64,000 bases of DNA from Stakelama portus (GTDB lineage Bacteria; Pseudomonadota; Alphaproteobacteria; Sphingomonadales; Sphingomonadaceae): the NCBI RefSeq assembly GCF_003171655.1, contig NZ_QFZL01000009.1, positions 1 to 64,000 on the forward strand, given 5' to 3'. The notes under the pieces are model-generated. The model was not told the origin of the DNA. It did not search any database and saw nothing but the letters and a program-made list of their open reading frames with translations. Of the stretch, positions 54,590 through 64,000 are shown one piece after another (within the stretch, counting starts at the first letter, position 1; each line of letters begins with the position of its first letter). A program made the translations under genes and the position numbers.

Positions 54590-54801
54590 TCGTCCTCACC
54601 CTTCAGTCTTTCCCTCTCGCATGGGGAGAGGGAGGGAGGCGCGAAGCGCCGGAAGGTTGAGGGCGACACATCCCAACCTTTGGCCTCTGTCCTGGGATCG
54701 GAGATGACCGTTCGCCCTGAGTAGCCATTGAGCTTGTCGAAATGGCGTATCGAAGGGTCCTTCGATACGGGTCTTCGACTTCGCTCAGCCCCTACTCAGG
54801 A
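54590..54801. repeat. composite of inverted repeats in a gene-free stretch
   Basis: The 291 bases between the M20 and CDF genes contain no gene. They hold CCTCAC...CCCTCTC paired with GAGAGGG...GTTGAGG (about 54593..54664), then TATCGAAGG / CCTTCGATA (54748..54767) and CCTGAGTAG / CTACTCAGG (54716..54800), with TGAGCTTGTCGAA inside. The last part is a diverged copy of the dispersed repeat at 2219 and 27096. Confidence 0.7.
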
Positions 54802-54840
54802 GAAACGGATTCAACCAACGTGGCCCAAGCAGGGCCTGCT

Positions 54841-55782
54841 CTAATGATCCTTGGCATCCTCGCGCTTTTCGGGCCGGACATAGATGGACGAAAGCGCGGG
54901 CACGGCCTCGCGCAGTCTGGTTTCCAGCCGTTCGATGATCGCCTCGCCTTCGCCCAAGGTCACGCCGTCTTCGAAATCGGCACTGATCGCCGCGAAGATC
55001 GCATCGGGCGACGTGTGAATCGTGCGCACGTGATTGACGTGAAGGACCGACGGTTCGCTCGCGACGATGGCGCGAATGCGCGCGACCAGATCGGGATCGG
55101 CAGGCTCGCCGATCAACAGCCCCTTGGCTTCGCGCGCCAGCAATGCCGCCACGCCCGCCAGGATCAGGCCGATCACCATCGACGCGGCGCCGTCCAGTTC
55201 GGGAATCTTGAAAGTCACGCTCGCCCAGACGCCGATAGCCGCGACGATCAGCCCGGCCAGCGCCGCCGAATCCTCGAACAATACAATGAAGGTCGACGGG
55301 TCCTTCGAATCGCGAACCGCGCGCCACCAATGGGTATCGCCCTTGGCCTGCCCGAATTCCTTGAGCGCGATCCCCCAGCTGGTTCCTTCGAGCGCGAAGG
55401 CAAAGCCCAGCACGATATAGTTGATCGTGGGGTCTTCGATCGGATGGGGGTCGGTGAAATGGACATAGCCTTCATACAGCGAAACGCCCGCACCCGCACC
55501 GAAGATCAGGATCGCGACGACGAAGCTCCAGAAATAGAGCTCGCGGCCATAGCCGAAGGGATGGAGCTTGTCCGGCGGACGCTTGGCGCGATGTTCGCCG
55601 TGCAGCAACAGCGCCTGATTCCCCGAATCGACCAGCGAATGCACGCCTTCGGTCAGCATCGAGGACGAACCGGTAATCGCCGCCGCCACGAACTTGGCGA
55701 CGGCGATGCCGAGATTGGCGACCAGCGCCGCATAGATGACGATATGTTCGCGCCAGCCACCGGCCGATGCGTCGCGTTGCAA
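54841..55782 (-). CDS. cation diffusion facilitator family transporter
   Basis: This 313-residue CDF-type metal exporter has about six membrane spans. The metal site is HSLVDSGN in span 2 and FEDSAALAG in span 5, and a C-terminal cytoplasmic domain (HVNHVRTIHTSPDAIFAAI) follows. It expels divalent metals such as zinc or iron in exchange for protons. No ATG or GTG lies near the N-terminus: TTG 55782 abuts AGGAG too closely, while CTG 55794 sits eight bases after AGGGGG. TTG is given here; the true start may be the CTG. Confidence 0.88.
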   Translation of the reverse strand: MQRDASAGGWREHIVIYAALVANLGIAVAKFVAAAITGSSSMLTEGVHSLVDSGNQALLLHGEHRAKRPPDKLHPFGYGRELYFWSFVVAILIFGAGAGVSLYEGYVHFTDPHPIEDPTINYIVLGFAFALEGTSWGIALKEFGQAKGDTHWWRAVRDSKDPSTFIVLFEDSAALAGLIVAAIGVWASVTFKIPELDGAASMVIGLILAGVAALLAREAKGLLIGEPADPDLVARIRAIVASEPSVLHVNHVRTIHTSPDAIFAAISADFEDGVTLGEGEAIIERLETRLREAVPALSSIYVRPEKREDAKDH

Positions 55783-55853
55783 CTCCTGGGTCAGAGCCCG
55801 GTCCCCCTGTTACGGCCCGGGCATTGCCCCGGACCGGTGGCGCCTGGCGCCGA

Positions 55854-56156
55854 TCAATCCCTCTTTGCCGCGCGTTCCTTTTCGGCTTCGGCGTCATAGC
55901 CCGACGACGGCGGCGCGTCATGGCTGTGCACCGGCTGCGTCGTCGCGGGCGGGTCCGACGCATCCATCGATTCGTCGAGCGCGCGATCGAGCCGCGCCTG
56001 ACGGCTTTCCGGGTTCCGTTCAAGCCGCTCGGAAATGCTTTCGTCGGTGCCGGCATCCTTGCGCGCGGACGAATTTTCCTGTTCCGCGTCGGGTTCGGGG
56101 GGCGCCACGGGCATATCCTTGGTCACGGCATCGGCGGTCTGGTTGCGGTCGGTCAT
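55854..56156 (-). CDS. hydrophilic, probably disordered protein
   Basis: This 100-residue, highly charged protein has many Asp, Glu, Ala and Arg residues and no hydrophobic core, for example AEQENSSARKDAGTDES and SISERLERNPESRQARLDRALDESMDASD. It looks disordered. A strong AGGAGAAAG site supports translation. No family was recognised. It lies upstream of the CDF gene on the same strand, 60-70 bases away. Confidence 0.7.
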   Translation of the reverse strand: MTDRNQTADAVTKDMPVAPPEPDAEQENSSARKDAGTDESISERLERNPESRQARLDRALDESMDASDPPATTQPVHSHDAPPSSGYDAEAEKERAAKRD

Positions 56157-56240
56157 GATCTTTCTCCTGCTTTCACAGGGAAAAACGAGCCGGCGGCCCT
56201 CGACGTTCCCGCCAAAGCCGCAACCACGCCCCCCAGCCAA

Positions 56241-56272
56241 AGAAAAAGCCCGGCGAGTTTCCCCGCCGGGCC
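56241..56272 (-). terminator. terminator after the Bax-inhibitor-like gene
   Basis: On the minus strand GCCCGGCG / CGCCGGGC forms a perfect 8-base stem with an eight-base loop followed by TTTTT. Confidence 0.85.
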
Positions 56273-56296
56273 ATTTTCCGTTGCCATGTGCAGCGA

Positions 56297-57049
56297 TCAG
56301 TTCCGCTGGCTGCCGAACAGACGCAGCAGGAACAGGAACATGTTGATGAAGTCGAGATAGAGCGTCAGCGCGCCCATGATCTCGACCTTCGACTGCAGCT
56401 CGCCATTGTGCGAGACATGGAAGTACATGCTCTTGATCTTCTGCGTGTCATAGGCGGTCAGGCCGGCGAAGATCAGCACGCCCAGCGCGCTGATGATCAT
56501 GCTGCCTTCCTGCGACTGGAACACGAATGCGTTGAGCAGCATCGCCACGATCAGGCCGAACAGACCCATGATCAGGAACGTGCCGATCGGGCCCAGGTCA
56601 CGCTTGGTGGTGTAGCCATAGAGGCTGAGGCCAGCGAAACCCGCCGCCGTCGCAAAGAACACCGACGCGATCGACGCCGAGGTATAGACGAGGAAGATCG
56701 ACGAGAGCGACATGCCCATCAGCACCGCAAAGCCCCAGAACAGCGCCTGAAGCGTGCCCTTCGACATGCGGTTCATGCCCATGCTCATCGCGAACACGAT
56801 CGCCAGCGGCGACAGCATCACGATCCAGCCGAGGCCGCTTGCGCCGCCCTGCGGACCATGGAGCATCGAAACCGCGCCGCTCTGGGCGAACAGCATCGAC
56901 ACCAGGCCGGTCAGCAGCACGCCCGACATCATGAAATTATAGACCGAAAGCATGTAGGACCGCAGCCCCGCATCGACCGCGCCGGCCTCCGTCGCGGTGC
57001 CCGCGGCATAAGGCGCGCCCGTCGTCCGGGGATCAGACCAATTTGCCAT
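56297..57049 (-). CDS. Bax inhibitor-1 / YccA family membrane protein
   Basis: This 250-residue protein has seven membrane spans and the BI-1 pattern: LRSYMLSVYNFMMSGVLLTG, SASIASVFFATAAGFAGLSLYGYTTKRDL, and near the end ALTLYLDFINMFLFLLRLFG. YGYTTKRDL and LTAYDTQKIKSM are family hallmarks. Related YccA interacts with the FtsH protease in E. coli; that role here is an inference. AGGAG precedes ATG 57049. Confidence 0.93.
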   Translation of the reverse strand: MANWSDPRTTGAPYAAGTATEAGAVDAGLRSYMLSVYNFMMSGVLLTGLVSMLFAQSGAVSMLHGPQGGASGLGWIVMLSPLAIVFAMSMGMNRMSKGTLQALFWGFAVLMGMSLSSIFLVYTSASIASVFFATAAGFAGLSLYGYTTKRDLGPIGTFLIMGLFGLIVAMLLNAFVFQSQEGSMIISALGVLIFAGLTAYDTQKIKSMYFHVSHNGELQSKVEIMGALTLYLDFINMFLFLLRLFGSQRN

Positions 57050-57166
57050 CTCAAACTCCTTTGCCCGGCCTGTCTGCCGGATGGTGCAAATATCATCATT
57101 CGCGCACCGGATTTCAAGCAAAACCGGTTCCCCGCCGCACCTGCTACGCTTAAGGACAGGTTCACG

Positions 57167-57709
57167 ATGCAACGGCTATTTGTCGGATTCCGCCCGCCCC
57201 TGATGGTTCGCGAGGCATTGCGGCGCACCATGGGCGGCATTCCCGGCGCGCGCTGGCAAAGCGACGACCAGCTTCACGTCACGCTGCGCTTCATCGGCGA
57301 GGTCGAACGCCCGGTGGCCGAAGACGTCGCGCTGGCGCTCGCGGCGATCCGCTATCCCCGGTTCGACGTGGCGATCGACGGGGTCGGCGCGTTCGACAGC
57401 CGGGGGAAGCCCAACGCGCTATGGGCCGGCATCCGCCCGCGCGACGCCGCCACCGGCCTGCACAAAAAGATCGATCAGGCGCTGGTCCGCATCGGACTGG
57501 CGGCGGAACATCGCGCCTATCTGCCGCACATCACTCTTGCCCGCATGGCCCGCACCGCCGCCGACCCCGACCGCTGGCTCGCCGACCATGCCGGACTGGC
57601 GATCCCGGCTTTTGCCGTGACGCATTTCCTGTTGTTCGAAAGCCGGCTGGGCAGCGAAGGCGCCAGCTATGACGCCATCGAACGCTATGCGCTGACGCAA
57701 ACCGAATGA
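57167..57709 (+). CDS. thpR: RNA 2',3'-cyclic phosphodiesterase ThpR
   Basis: This 180-residue 2H phosphoesterase has its two HxT motifs: HVTLRFIG at residues 38-45 and HITLARM at about 122. It begins MQRLFVGFRPP. It opens 2',3'-cyclic phosphates on RNA and was formerly called 2'-5' RNA ligase. Its start is divergent from the Bax-inhibitor gene; a phosphatase gene is convergent nine bases later. Confidence 0.9.
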   Translation: MQRLFVGFRPPLMVREALRRTMGGIPGARWQSDDQLHVTLRFIGEVERPVAEDVALALAAIRYPRFDVAIDGVGAFDSRGKPNALWAGIRPRDAATGLHKKIDQALVRIGLAAEHRAYLPHITLARMARTAADPDRWLADHAGLAIPAFAVTHFLLFESRLGSEGASYDAIERYALTQTE

Positions 57710-57718
57710 CGCGCCAGG

Positions 57719-58183
57719 CTATTCCTGCGAAAGCCGCGCCACCAGCGCGTCGGCGGCGGCGGTCACATCCGCCCACACCGTGTCGAAATCGGCGACGCCG
57801 CCATAATAGGGGTCGCGAACGCCCTGGCCGCGCCGGCCGGGGACATGATCGAGCAACAGGCTGATTTCGGCGCTGGTATCGCTCGGCGCGATCGCGATCA
57901 GGTCGCGCAGATTTTCCGCATCAAGCGCCAGGATATAGTCGAAATTGCGAAAATCGCCCGGCGACACGCGCCGGGCGCGATACTGCGCAATATCGATTCC
58001 GTGCCGCGCCGCCACTTCCTGCGACCGGGGATCGGGCGCGTGACCGACATGCCACTCGCCGGTGCCCGCCGAATCGACATGTACATCCAGCCCAACGCGT
58101 TCGGCCGCGGCGCGGAACGCCGCCTCCGCCAGCGGGGATCGGCAGATATTGCCAAGACACACGAACAGCAGCGACGTCGCCAT
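57719..58183 (-). CDS. low-molecular-weight protein-tyrosine phosphatase
   Basis: This 154-residue phosphatase has CLGNICRS at the N-terminus (nucleophile Cys9, P-loop C-x5-R) and the general-acid Asp in DPYYGG. Length and VDSAGTGEWHVG match the Wzb/Etp group. It removes phosphate from tyrosine, typically in regulation of exopolysaccharide export. No polysaccharide genes are nearby, so the substrate is unknown. Confidence 0.92.
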   Translation of the reverse strand: MATSLLFVCLGNICRSPLAEAAFRAAAERVGLDVHVDSAGTGEWHVGHAPDPRSQEVAARHGIDIAQYRARRVSPGDFRNFDYILALDAENLRDLIAIAPSDTSAEISLLLDHVPGRRGQGVRDPYYGGVADFDTVWADVTAAADALVARLSQE

Positions 58184-58274
58184 CCCATCCCTTCCCTACC
58201 GAAATCGAAACGGCCGATAGCCGGGATCGCCGCTGCGGGGAATGGCGCCGGGCCGAACGCCCGGCACACTCGGT

Positions 58275-58889
58275 TTACTGCGCTTCGAACACGCCACAGG
58301 CATAGCGCGCACCGGCATCGCCCGCCGGATCGCTCTTCAGATCATCCTCGCCCGCATGGACGACGAACGCCGAACCATCGTCATCCATCAACGTGGCAAA
58401 GCTGCCGCCCTGAAGCGTGAAGGTGAGCGATCCCGTGCCGTCGTCCCCGACGACCAGATTGGGCATGTCGCCGGCATGCGCGCCCTGGGGATTTTCGATG
58501 CCATGCTGCTTGGCGTCGGGGTTCCAATGGCCGCCGGCGCTCTTGAAATCGGGCGCTTCGCAGCTGCCGGTCATATGAACATGCACGCCATGCTTGCCGG
58601 CGGGCACGCCGTTCACCTGCACCGTCGCCTGCAGCCCATCGGCGGTCTGCTGCACCACCGCGGTGCCGACCTGCGTACCGTCGGCAGTCTTCAGCACCGC
58701 CTCGGCACGCTCGCCGCCCGGCACCATCGCATTGCCCATCATGTTGCCCGTTTCGGGCGCGGGCATCATGTCGTTGGCCAGGATATCGGTCGAATTGTCG
58801 ACATAAGTCGTCTTCTCGCTCGAACAGCCCGCCGTCGCCGCCAGCGCCAGCATCGAACCGATCATCAAACCATTGCGCAATACAGACAT
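58275..58889 (-). CDS. sodC: Cu-Zn superoxide dismutase lipoprotein SodC
   Basis: This 204-residue protein begins with a lipoprotein signal (lipobox ATAGC, Cys22) and a linker of about 40 residues rich in Met and Asn. The SOD domain has the copper site HVHMTGSC, then GGHWNP, further His and Asp ligands and GAHAGDMPNL; a Cys in GSCEAP pairs with YACGV. It detoxifies superoxide in the periplasm. The start is placed at AGGAGG plus eight bases before ATG 58889. Confidence 0.92.
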   Translation of the reverse strand: MSVLRNGLMIGSMLALAATAGCSSEKTTYVDNSTDILANDMMPAPETGNMMGNAMVPGGERAEAVLKTADGTQVGTAVVQQTADGLQATVQVNGVPAGKHGVHVHMTGSCEAPDFKSAGGHWNPDAKQHGIENPQGAHAGDMPNLVVGDDGTGSLTFTLQGGSFATLMDDDGSAFVVHAGEDDLKSDPAGDAGARYACGVFEAQ

Positions 58890-59024
58890 GCCCCGTTCCT
58901 CCTTTTGAAAATGCTCCTGCAGGAATGAACGGGACTGGGCAAGGGTTCCGAATTGCAGTGGCGACGGCGCCCCGGCTCGCGTTATGCGCGGTCGCGATTG
59001 CGAAATCCGGGGGCAGCAGAGGCG

Positions 59025-59300
59025 ATGGCGCGCAGGAAACGATATCTGACCGCAGTGATGCCCGATGGCTATGTAAAGACCATCGGCCCCACCAACGCGC
59101 CCTTCACTCATTATTGGCGCATCGTCGCCGAACTGGGCAGCGGCCGGACCGAAGTCTTCTGGGGTCACGCAAAATCGCTGAAGGAGGCCAGCGGCAAGAA
59201 AGCGGCACTGGCGGAAGCCGCGCGCCAGCGCGGCTGGCAATCGCATCGCTTCGAAATGGTCGAACTGACCGAAAGCGCCGACCCGCCCGAACCCGCCTGA
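59025..59300 (+). CDS. small basic protein of unknown function
   Basis: This 91-residue protein begins MARRKRYLTAVMPDGYVKTI and contains HYWRIVAELGSGRTEVFWGHAKS, then a helical AALAEAARQRGWQSHRF. It has no signal or membrane span. An AGAGG site lies close before ATG 59025. It may be a small conserved cytoplasmic protein; I recognise no family. It is divergent from sodC and convergent with the transducer gene. Confidence 0.6.
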   Translation: MARRKRYLTAVMPDGYVKTIGPTNAPFTHYWRIVAELGSGRTEVFWGHAKSLKEASGKKAALAEAARQRGWQSHRFEMVELTESADPPEPA

Positions 59301-59317
59301 GCGCGGTCAGGCAACGG

Positions 59318-59357
59318 AAAAATGCCCGTTCCGCATGGGGTCATGCGGAACGGGCAT
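59318..59357 (-). terminator. terminator after the transducer gene
   Basis: ATGCCCGTTCCGCATG and its exact complement (59322..59337 and 59342..59357) form a perfect 16-base stem with a four-base loop. On the minus strand it is followed by TTTTCC, so it ends the transducer gene. Confidence 0.9.
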
Positions 59358-59371
59358 GTTCAAAGCCATGC

Positions 59372-60961
59372 TCAGTGCAGCACGACTCCCTGCCGGCCGT
59401 TGCTGGCCGACCGCGCCTGGGATCGCGCCATATCGGGCAGACGGAAGCGGCGTGCGTCTTCCGACAATATCTGCCCCTGTTCCATCAATACCCGAACCGC
59501 CGCCGAGCTTTGCTCGACCATCGCCGCATTTTCCTGGGTATTGCGATCCATATCGGTCACTGCGGTGCTGATCTGCTTGATCACCGTCGCCTGCGCCTGA
59601 TTTTCCTCGGCGATGCTTGCGATCCGATCATGTACCTCGGACACGTCATCGACGATGGTCGACAGCGACGTCCCGACACGACCGACCGCTTCCACTGCGA
59701 CTGCGATGTCGGCCTGTGTCGCGCTCAACTGGTCGCGAGCGTTCTTGGCCTCTTCCTCGGCGCGCATCGCCAGTGCGGAAACCAGGTCGGCGACGACCGC
59801 GAAGCCACGCCCGGCCTCGCCGGCACGCCCCGCCTCGACGGCGGCGTTCATCGCCAGAACGCGGGTCTGGAACGCGATCTTGTCGAGGCCCTCGATCACT
59901 TCGTCGATGCCGCGCGCGCTCTCGTGCACACGGTTCATCTTCTCGACCGCATCGCCCGCCGTATCGCGCCCGGTACCGACGGAGCTAATCGCGCCGCCGG
60001 CGCGGCTCACGGTATCGCGCGCGGCGTCTGCGATTGCGCGCAACCGCTTGTCCAGCTCCACGATCGACGCAGTCGTCTCTTCGACATTGGCAGCGTTGAT
60101 CTCCGAACGGCGCGCGAGATTATCCGAGCCCTGGGCGATTTCGGTCGAACCGTGGCGGATGGCGTCGGCGCGTTCGAGAACCGATCCGACCAGCGCCCGC
60201 AGGCTGCCGATCGTGGCATTGAAATTCTCGCCAAGCACCCGATAGGATTCGGGAAGCTGGGTTTCGAACTCGTGCGAAAGATCGCCGTCGGCAAGATCGG
60301 TGAGCGCGTCGGAAACCGCCGCGATGACGAGGGTCAGCTCGCGATCGCGCTCTTCCTGCGCGGCCCGTGCCGTGGCTTCGACTGCCTGACGCTCCTGTGC
60401 TTCGCGCTTGACCGAATCGAGCAGCGCGACAATCTGCACGACCATCACGACGAGCGAGAACCACTCGGCGATCCAGATCGTGCCGTGCAGCAGGATGCGC
60501 GGCAGGCCGCCGCCGCCCAGGAACACCCAGTCGGGCACGCCCAGGCCGAGCACCATATGGTGGACGACCACATAGCCCGCAGCAACGGTGAGCGCCTTCC
60601 AGTCGAGCAGCGTGGCAGCCATCGCCAGCGATGCGAAGAAGACGAGGTGCAGGTCGATCTGCCACGGCATGCCGCGGAAGATGTAGAGCATCAACGTTTC
60701 CTGAACGACGACACTGAGCAGAGTGATCATGCGATCCGGCGCTTCGGTCCTGCCGCGAACGGCGACGATGGTCGGATAGATCGGCAGCGCCAGGACGAGC
60801 AGGTCGGCAACGATCGACCCCTGACCGACCAGCAGATCGCCGATCAGCGTTCCCAGCGCGACCAGCCACATCGACCCCGTCACCGTACGCATGCCGGTAA
60901 CGCGCATGCTGTCGATGCTCAGCGCCTCAGGATTCACCAGCTTCTGTATTAGAGCAACCAA
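59372..60961 (-). CDS. methyl-accepting chemotaxis-like protein with integral membrane N-terminus
   Basis: This 529-residue protein has five or six membrane spans at about residues 25-185 with almost no periplasmic loop, a helical linker, and a long coiled-coil signalling domain. The hairpin tip contains [20 protein letters not shown] and [11 protein letters not shown], close to the canonical CheA/CheW contact. Sensing is probably of a membrane or intracellular cue. No che or fli genes are near, and no C-terminal CheR-binding pentapeptide was seen. It starts with TTG, eight bases after GGGAGG. Confidence 0.9.
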   Translation of the reverse strand: MVALIQKLVNPEALSIDSMRVTGMRTVTGSMWLVALGTLIGDLLVGQGSIVADLLVLALPIYPTIVAVRGRTEAPDRMITLLSVVVQETLMLYIFRGMPWQIDLHLVFFASLAMAATLLDWKALTVAAGYVVVHHMVLGLGVPDWVFLGGGGLPRILLHGTIWIAEWFSLVVMVVQIVALLDSVKREAQERQAVEATARAAQEERDRELTLVIAAVSDALTDLADGDLSHEFETQLPESYRVLGENFNATIGSLRALVGSVLERADAIRHGSTEIAQGSDNLARRSEINAANVEETTASIVELDKRLRAIADAARDTVSRAGGAISSVGTGRDTAGDAVEKMNRVHESARGIDEVIEGLDKIAFQTRVLAMNAAVEAGRAGEAGRGFAVVADLVSALAMRAEEEAKNARDQLSATQADIAVAVEAVGRVGTSLSTIVDDVSEVHDRIASIAEENQAQATVIKQISTAVTDMDRNTQENAAMVEQSSAAVRVLMEQGQILSEDARRFRLPDMARSQARSASNGRQGVVLH

Positions 60962-61259
60962 CGTATTTGCCTCCCATCAGCATCGCGCCCGCCAGTACGG
61001 CGCGCGGCAGCAGGTCGCCCCGCGAACCCCGGACGTAGAGCGACCCCGATATCTCTCCACGGCTCAGGATCTGGGCACCCGCATCGGTCGCGATGCGTGC
61101 CATCGATCCATCCGCCCGCGGAACCAGCGGAACGAGCAGAAATACACCCTCGGGTGGCGGCAGCGCCGCCAGCAGGCTGGCGAAAATCAGGAGGACGCCC
61201 TGACAAGCCACGCCCAAATGGCGCAAGCCGCCCCGGCGCCGTTTACCACCCGGTTCCAT
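60927..61259 (-). CDS. small membrane-anchored protein upstream of the transducer
   Basis: This 110-residue protein has a basic N-terminus ([11 protein letters not shown]) and one membrane span ([14 protein letters not shown]). The soluble part that follows ([19 protein letters not shown] and [24 protein letters not shown]) looks like a real domain, not shadow sequence. It overlaps the first 35 bases of the transducer gene in another frame. Small alphaproteobacterial proteins with a [15 protein letters not shown] motif came to mind, but that is memory only. The ATG context is weak. Confidence 0.6.
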   Translation of the reverse strand: MEPGGKRRRGGLRHLGVACQGVLLIFASLLAALPPPEGVFLLVPLVPRADGSMARIATDAGAQILSRGEISGSLYVRGSRGDLLPRAVLAGAMLMGGKYVGCSNTEAGES

Positions 61260-61774
61260 GGTTGATTATAGGATGGCTGGCGTCGACCACGGCGCAGAAT
61301 GCGAAATTTCTTCGCGATGGCGGCGCCACCCATCGGGGGTGCGATGGCAATCGCAACCGCACGAAAAACACCGGAAAAGCACCAAAACGGGCCGCTCGCG
61401 CGTATCGCGTGGCGATCCAGGCGGGGGACATGGTTGTCGAGGGCGAGCCGGCGCCGACCCACGACATCGCTCGCTGGCTGCGTCCCGGCTGGCGGTTCCT
61501 ACTCCTGACTGGAGCGCACCCGCCCGATGATTTCATCGCTGGAAGTCTCTCACCCACATCGACGCCAGGCACTGGCGGCTTGCGGGGCCGCGCAGCAACT
61601 CCGGGACGGCCGGCATGCGGCGCAAAGCCGCTACCACCCCCTCCCCCACTTCCCCAACTCCCACCCCCTTGCTACAGCGCGCGCGACTCTCGTGCTCACC
61701 GCTCCGGGCTGTGCGCGTGCGGAACGATCCGCGCCGCGCCGCGCTTGGAAGAACAACAAGGGAAAGGCCCTCAC
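61260..61774. other. gene-free 515-base region before acnA
   Basis: No frame here gave a convincing protein on either strand. One plus-strand frame is open from about 61265 and looks slightly protein-like (residues such as [19 protein letters not shown]), but it has no good start and runs into a Pro-rich tail. It may be a decayed gene. The acnA promoter should lie in the last 150 bases; AAGGGAAAGG at 61758..61767 is the ribosome site. Confidence 0.45.

Positions 61775-64000
<2,226 letters not shown>

Overview
The window is a GC-rich chromosomal segment of an alphaproteobacterium, most likely order Sphingomonadales. Supporting signs are alphaproteobacterial families (DUF2794, DUF4893, PstA with a long N-terminal extension, a CtrA-type TTAA-N7-TTAA site), dispersed TGAGCYTGTCGAAG-type intergenic palindromes, and the phoR-pstSCAB-phoU-phoB and ahpC-ahpF-oxyR gene orders. 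Coding is dense, with many 4-nt ATGA or TGATG stop/start overlaps and several GTG or TTG starts. Both window edges cut genes: a possible start of a minus-strand gene at 1..10, and aconitase, which runs off the right end.

Layout. 0-2.7 kb (minus): a compact cassette of a Tat-type exported small protein, a PqqD-like protein, an HprK-related kinase and a nucleotidyltransferase. This is the so-called HPr-rel-A system, whose product is unknown, and it is the best candidate here for an undescribed pathway. 2.8-10.2 kb (plus): the complete phosphate regulon module. 10.3-14.8 kb: small exported proteins, a hydroxyacyl-CoA dehydrogenase, a membrane protein behind a palindromic operator, DUF2794 and cysE. 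14.9-18.2 kb: peroxide defence (ahpC, ahpF, oxyR). 18.2-19.4 kb (minus): a DUF1989 protein coupled to a YqcI/YcgG (GntA-like) haem N-hydroxylase homologue. 19.5-21.9 kb (minus): pgsA-moaD-moaE plus an FG-GAP protein. 22-25.6 kb: an MFS transporter, a CtrA-boxed 56-residue membrane protein, tRNA-Ala(CGC), and a membrane protein/XRE/hydrolase operon. 25.6-28 kb: divergent mpl and ldcA for murein recycling. 28-30.2 kb (minus): M48 protease and DUF898 protein. 30.4-33.2 kb: thrS and infC (AUA start). 33.2-39.5 kb: hydrolase, VOC protein, antiporter, glnD. 39.6-40.9 kb: a GH108 endolysin/holin pair like the lysis genes of gene transfer agents. 41.2-43.7 kb: hslV and hslU separated by an opposing DUF4282 gene. 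43.7-48.7 kb: lipoprotein, gloB, a diguanylate cyclase, a VOC/TPR/hydrolase operon. 48.7-54.5 kb: zinc protease, patatin and 3-hydroxybutyrate dehydrogenase, exported proteins, M20 amidohydrolase. 54.6-59.3 kb: repeat-rich gap, CDF metal exporter, Bax-inhibitor-like protein, thpR, phosphatase, sodC. 59.3-61.3 kb: an orphan chemoreceptor-like protein. 61.8 kb to the end: acnA.

How the genes work together. The pho module senses and imports phosphate. AhpC/AhpF under OxyR, with SodC, handle reactive oxygen. Mpl and LdcA return murein peptides to synthesis. GloB and a GloA-like protein detoxify methylglyoxal. The patatin-like protein and 3-hydroxybutyrate dehydrogenase fit polyhydroxybutyrate turnover. 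No CRISPR array, insertion sequence, rRNA or origin was seen. All names come from reading the translated sequences; no database search was possible.
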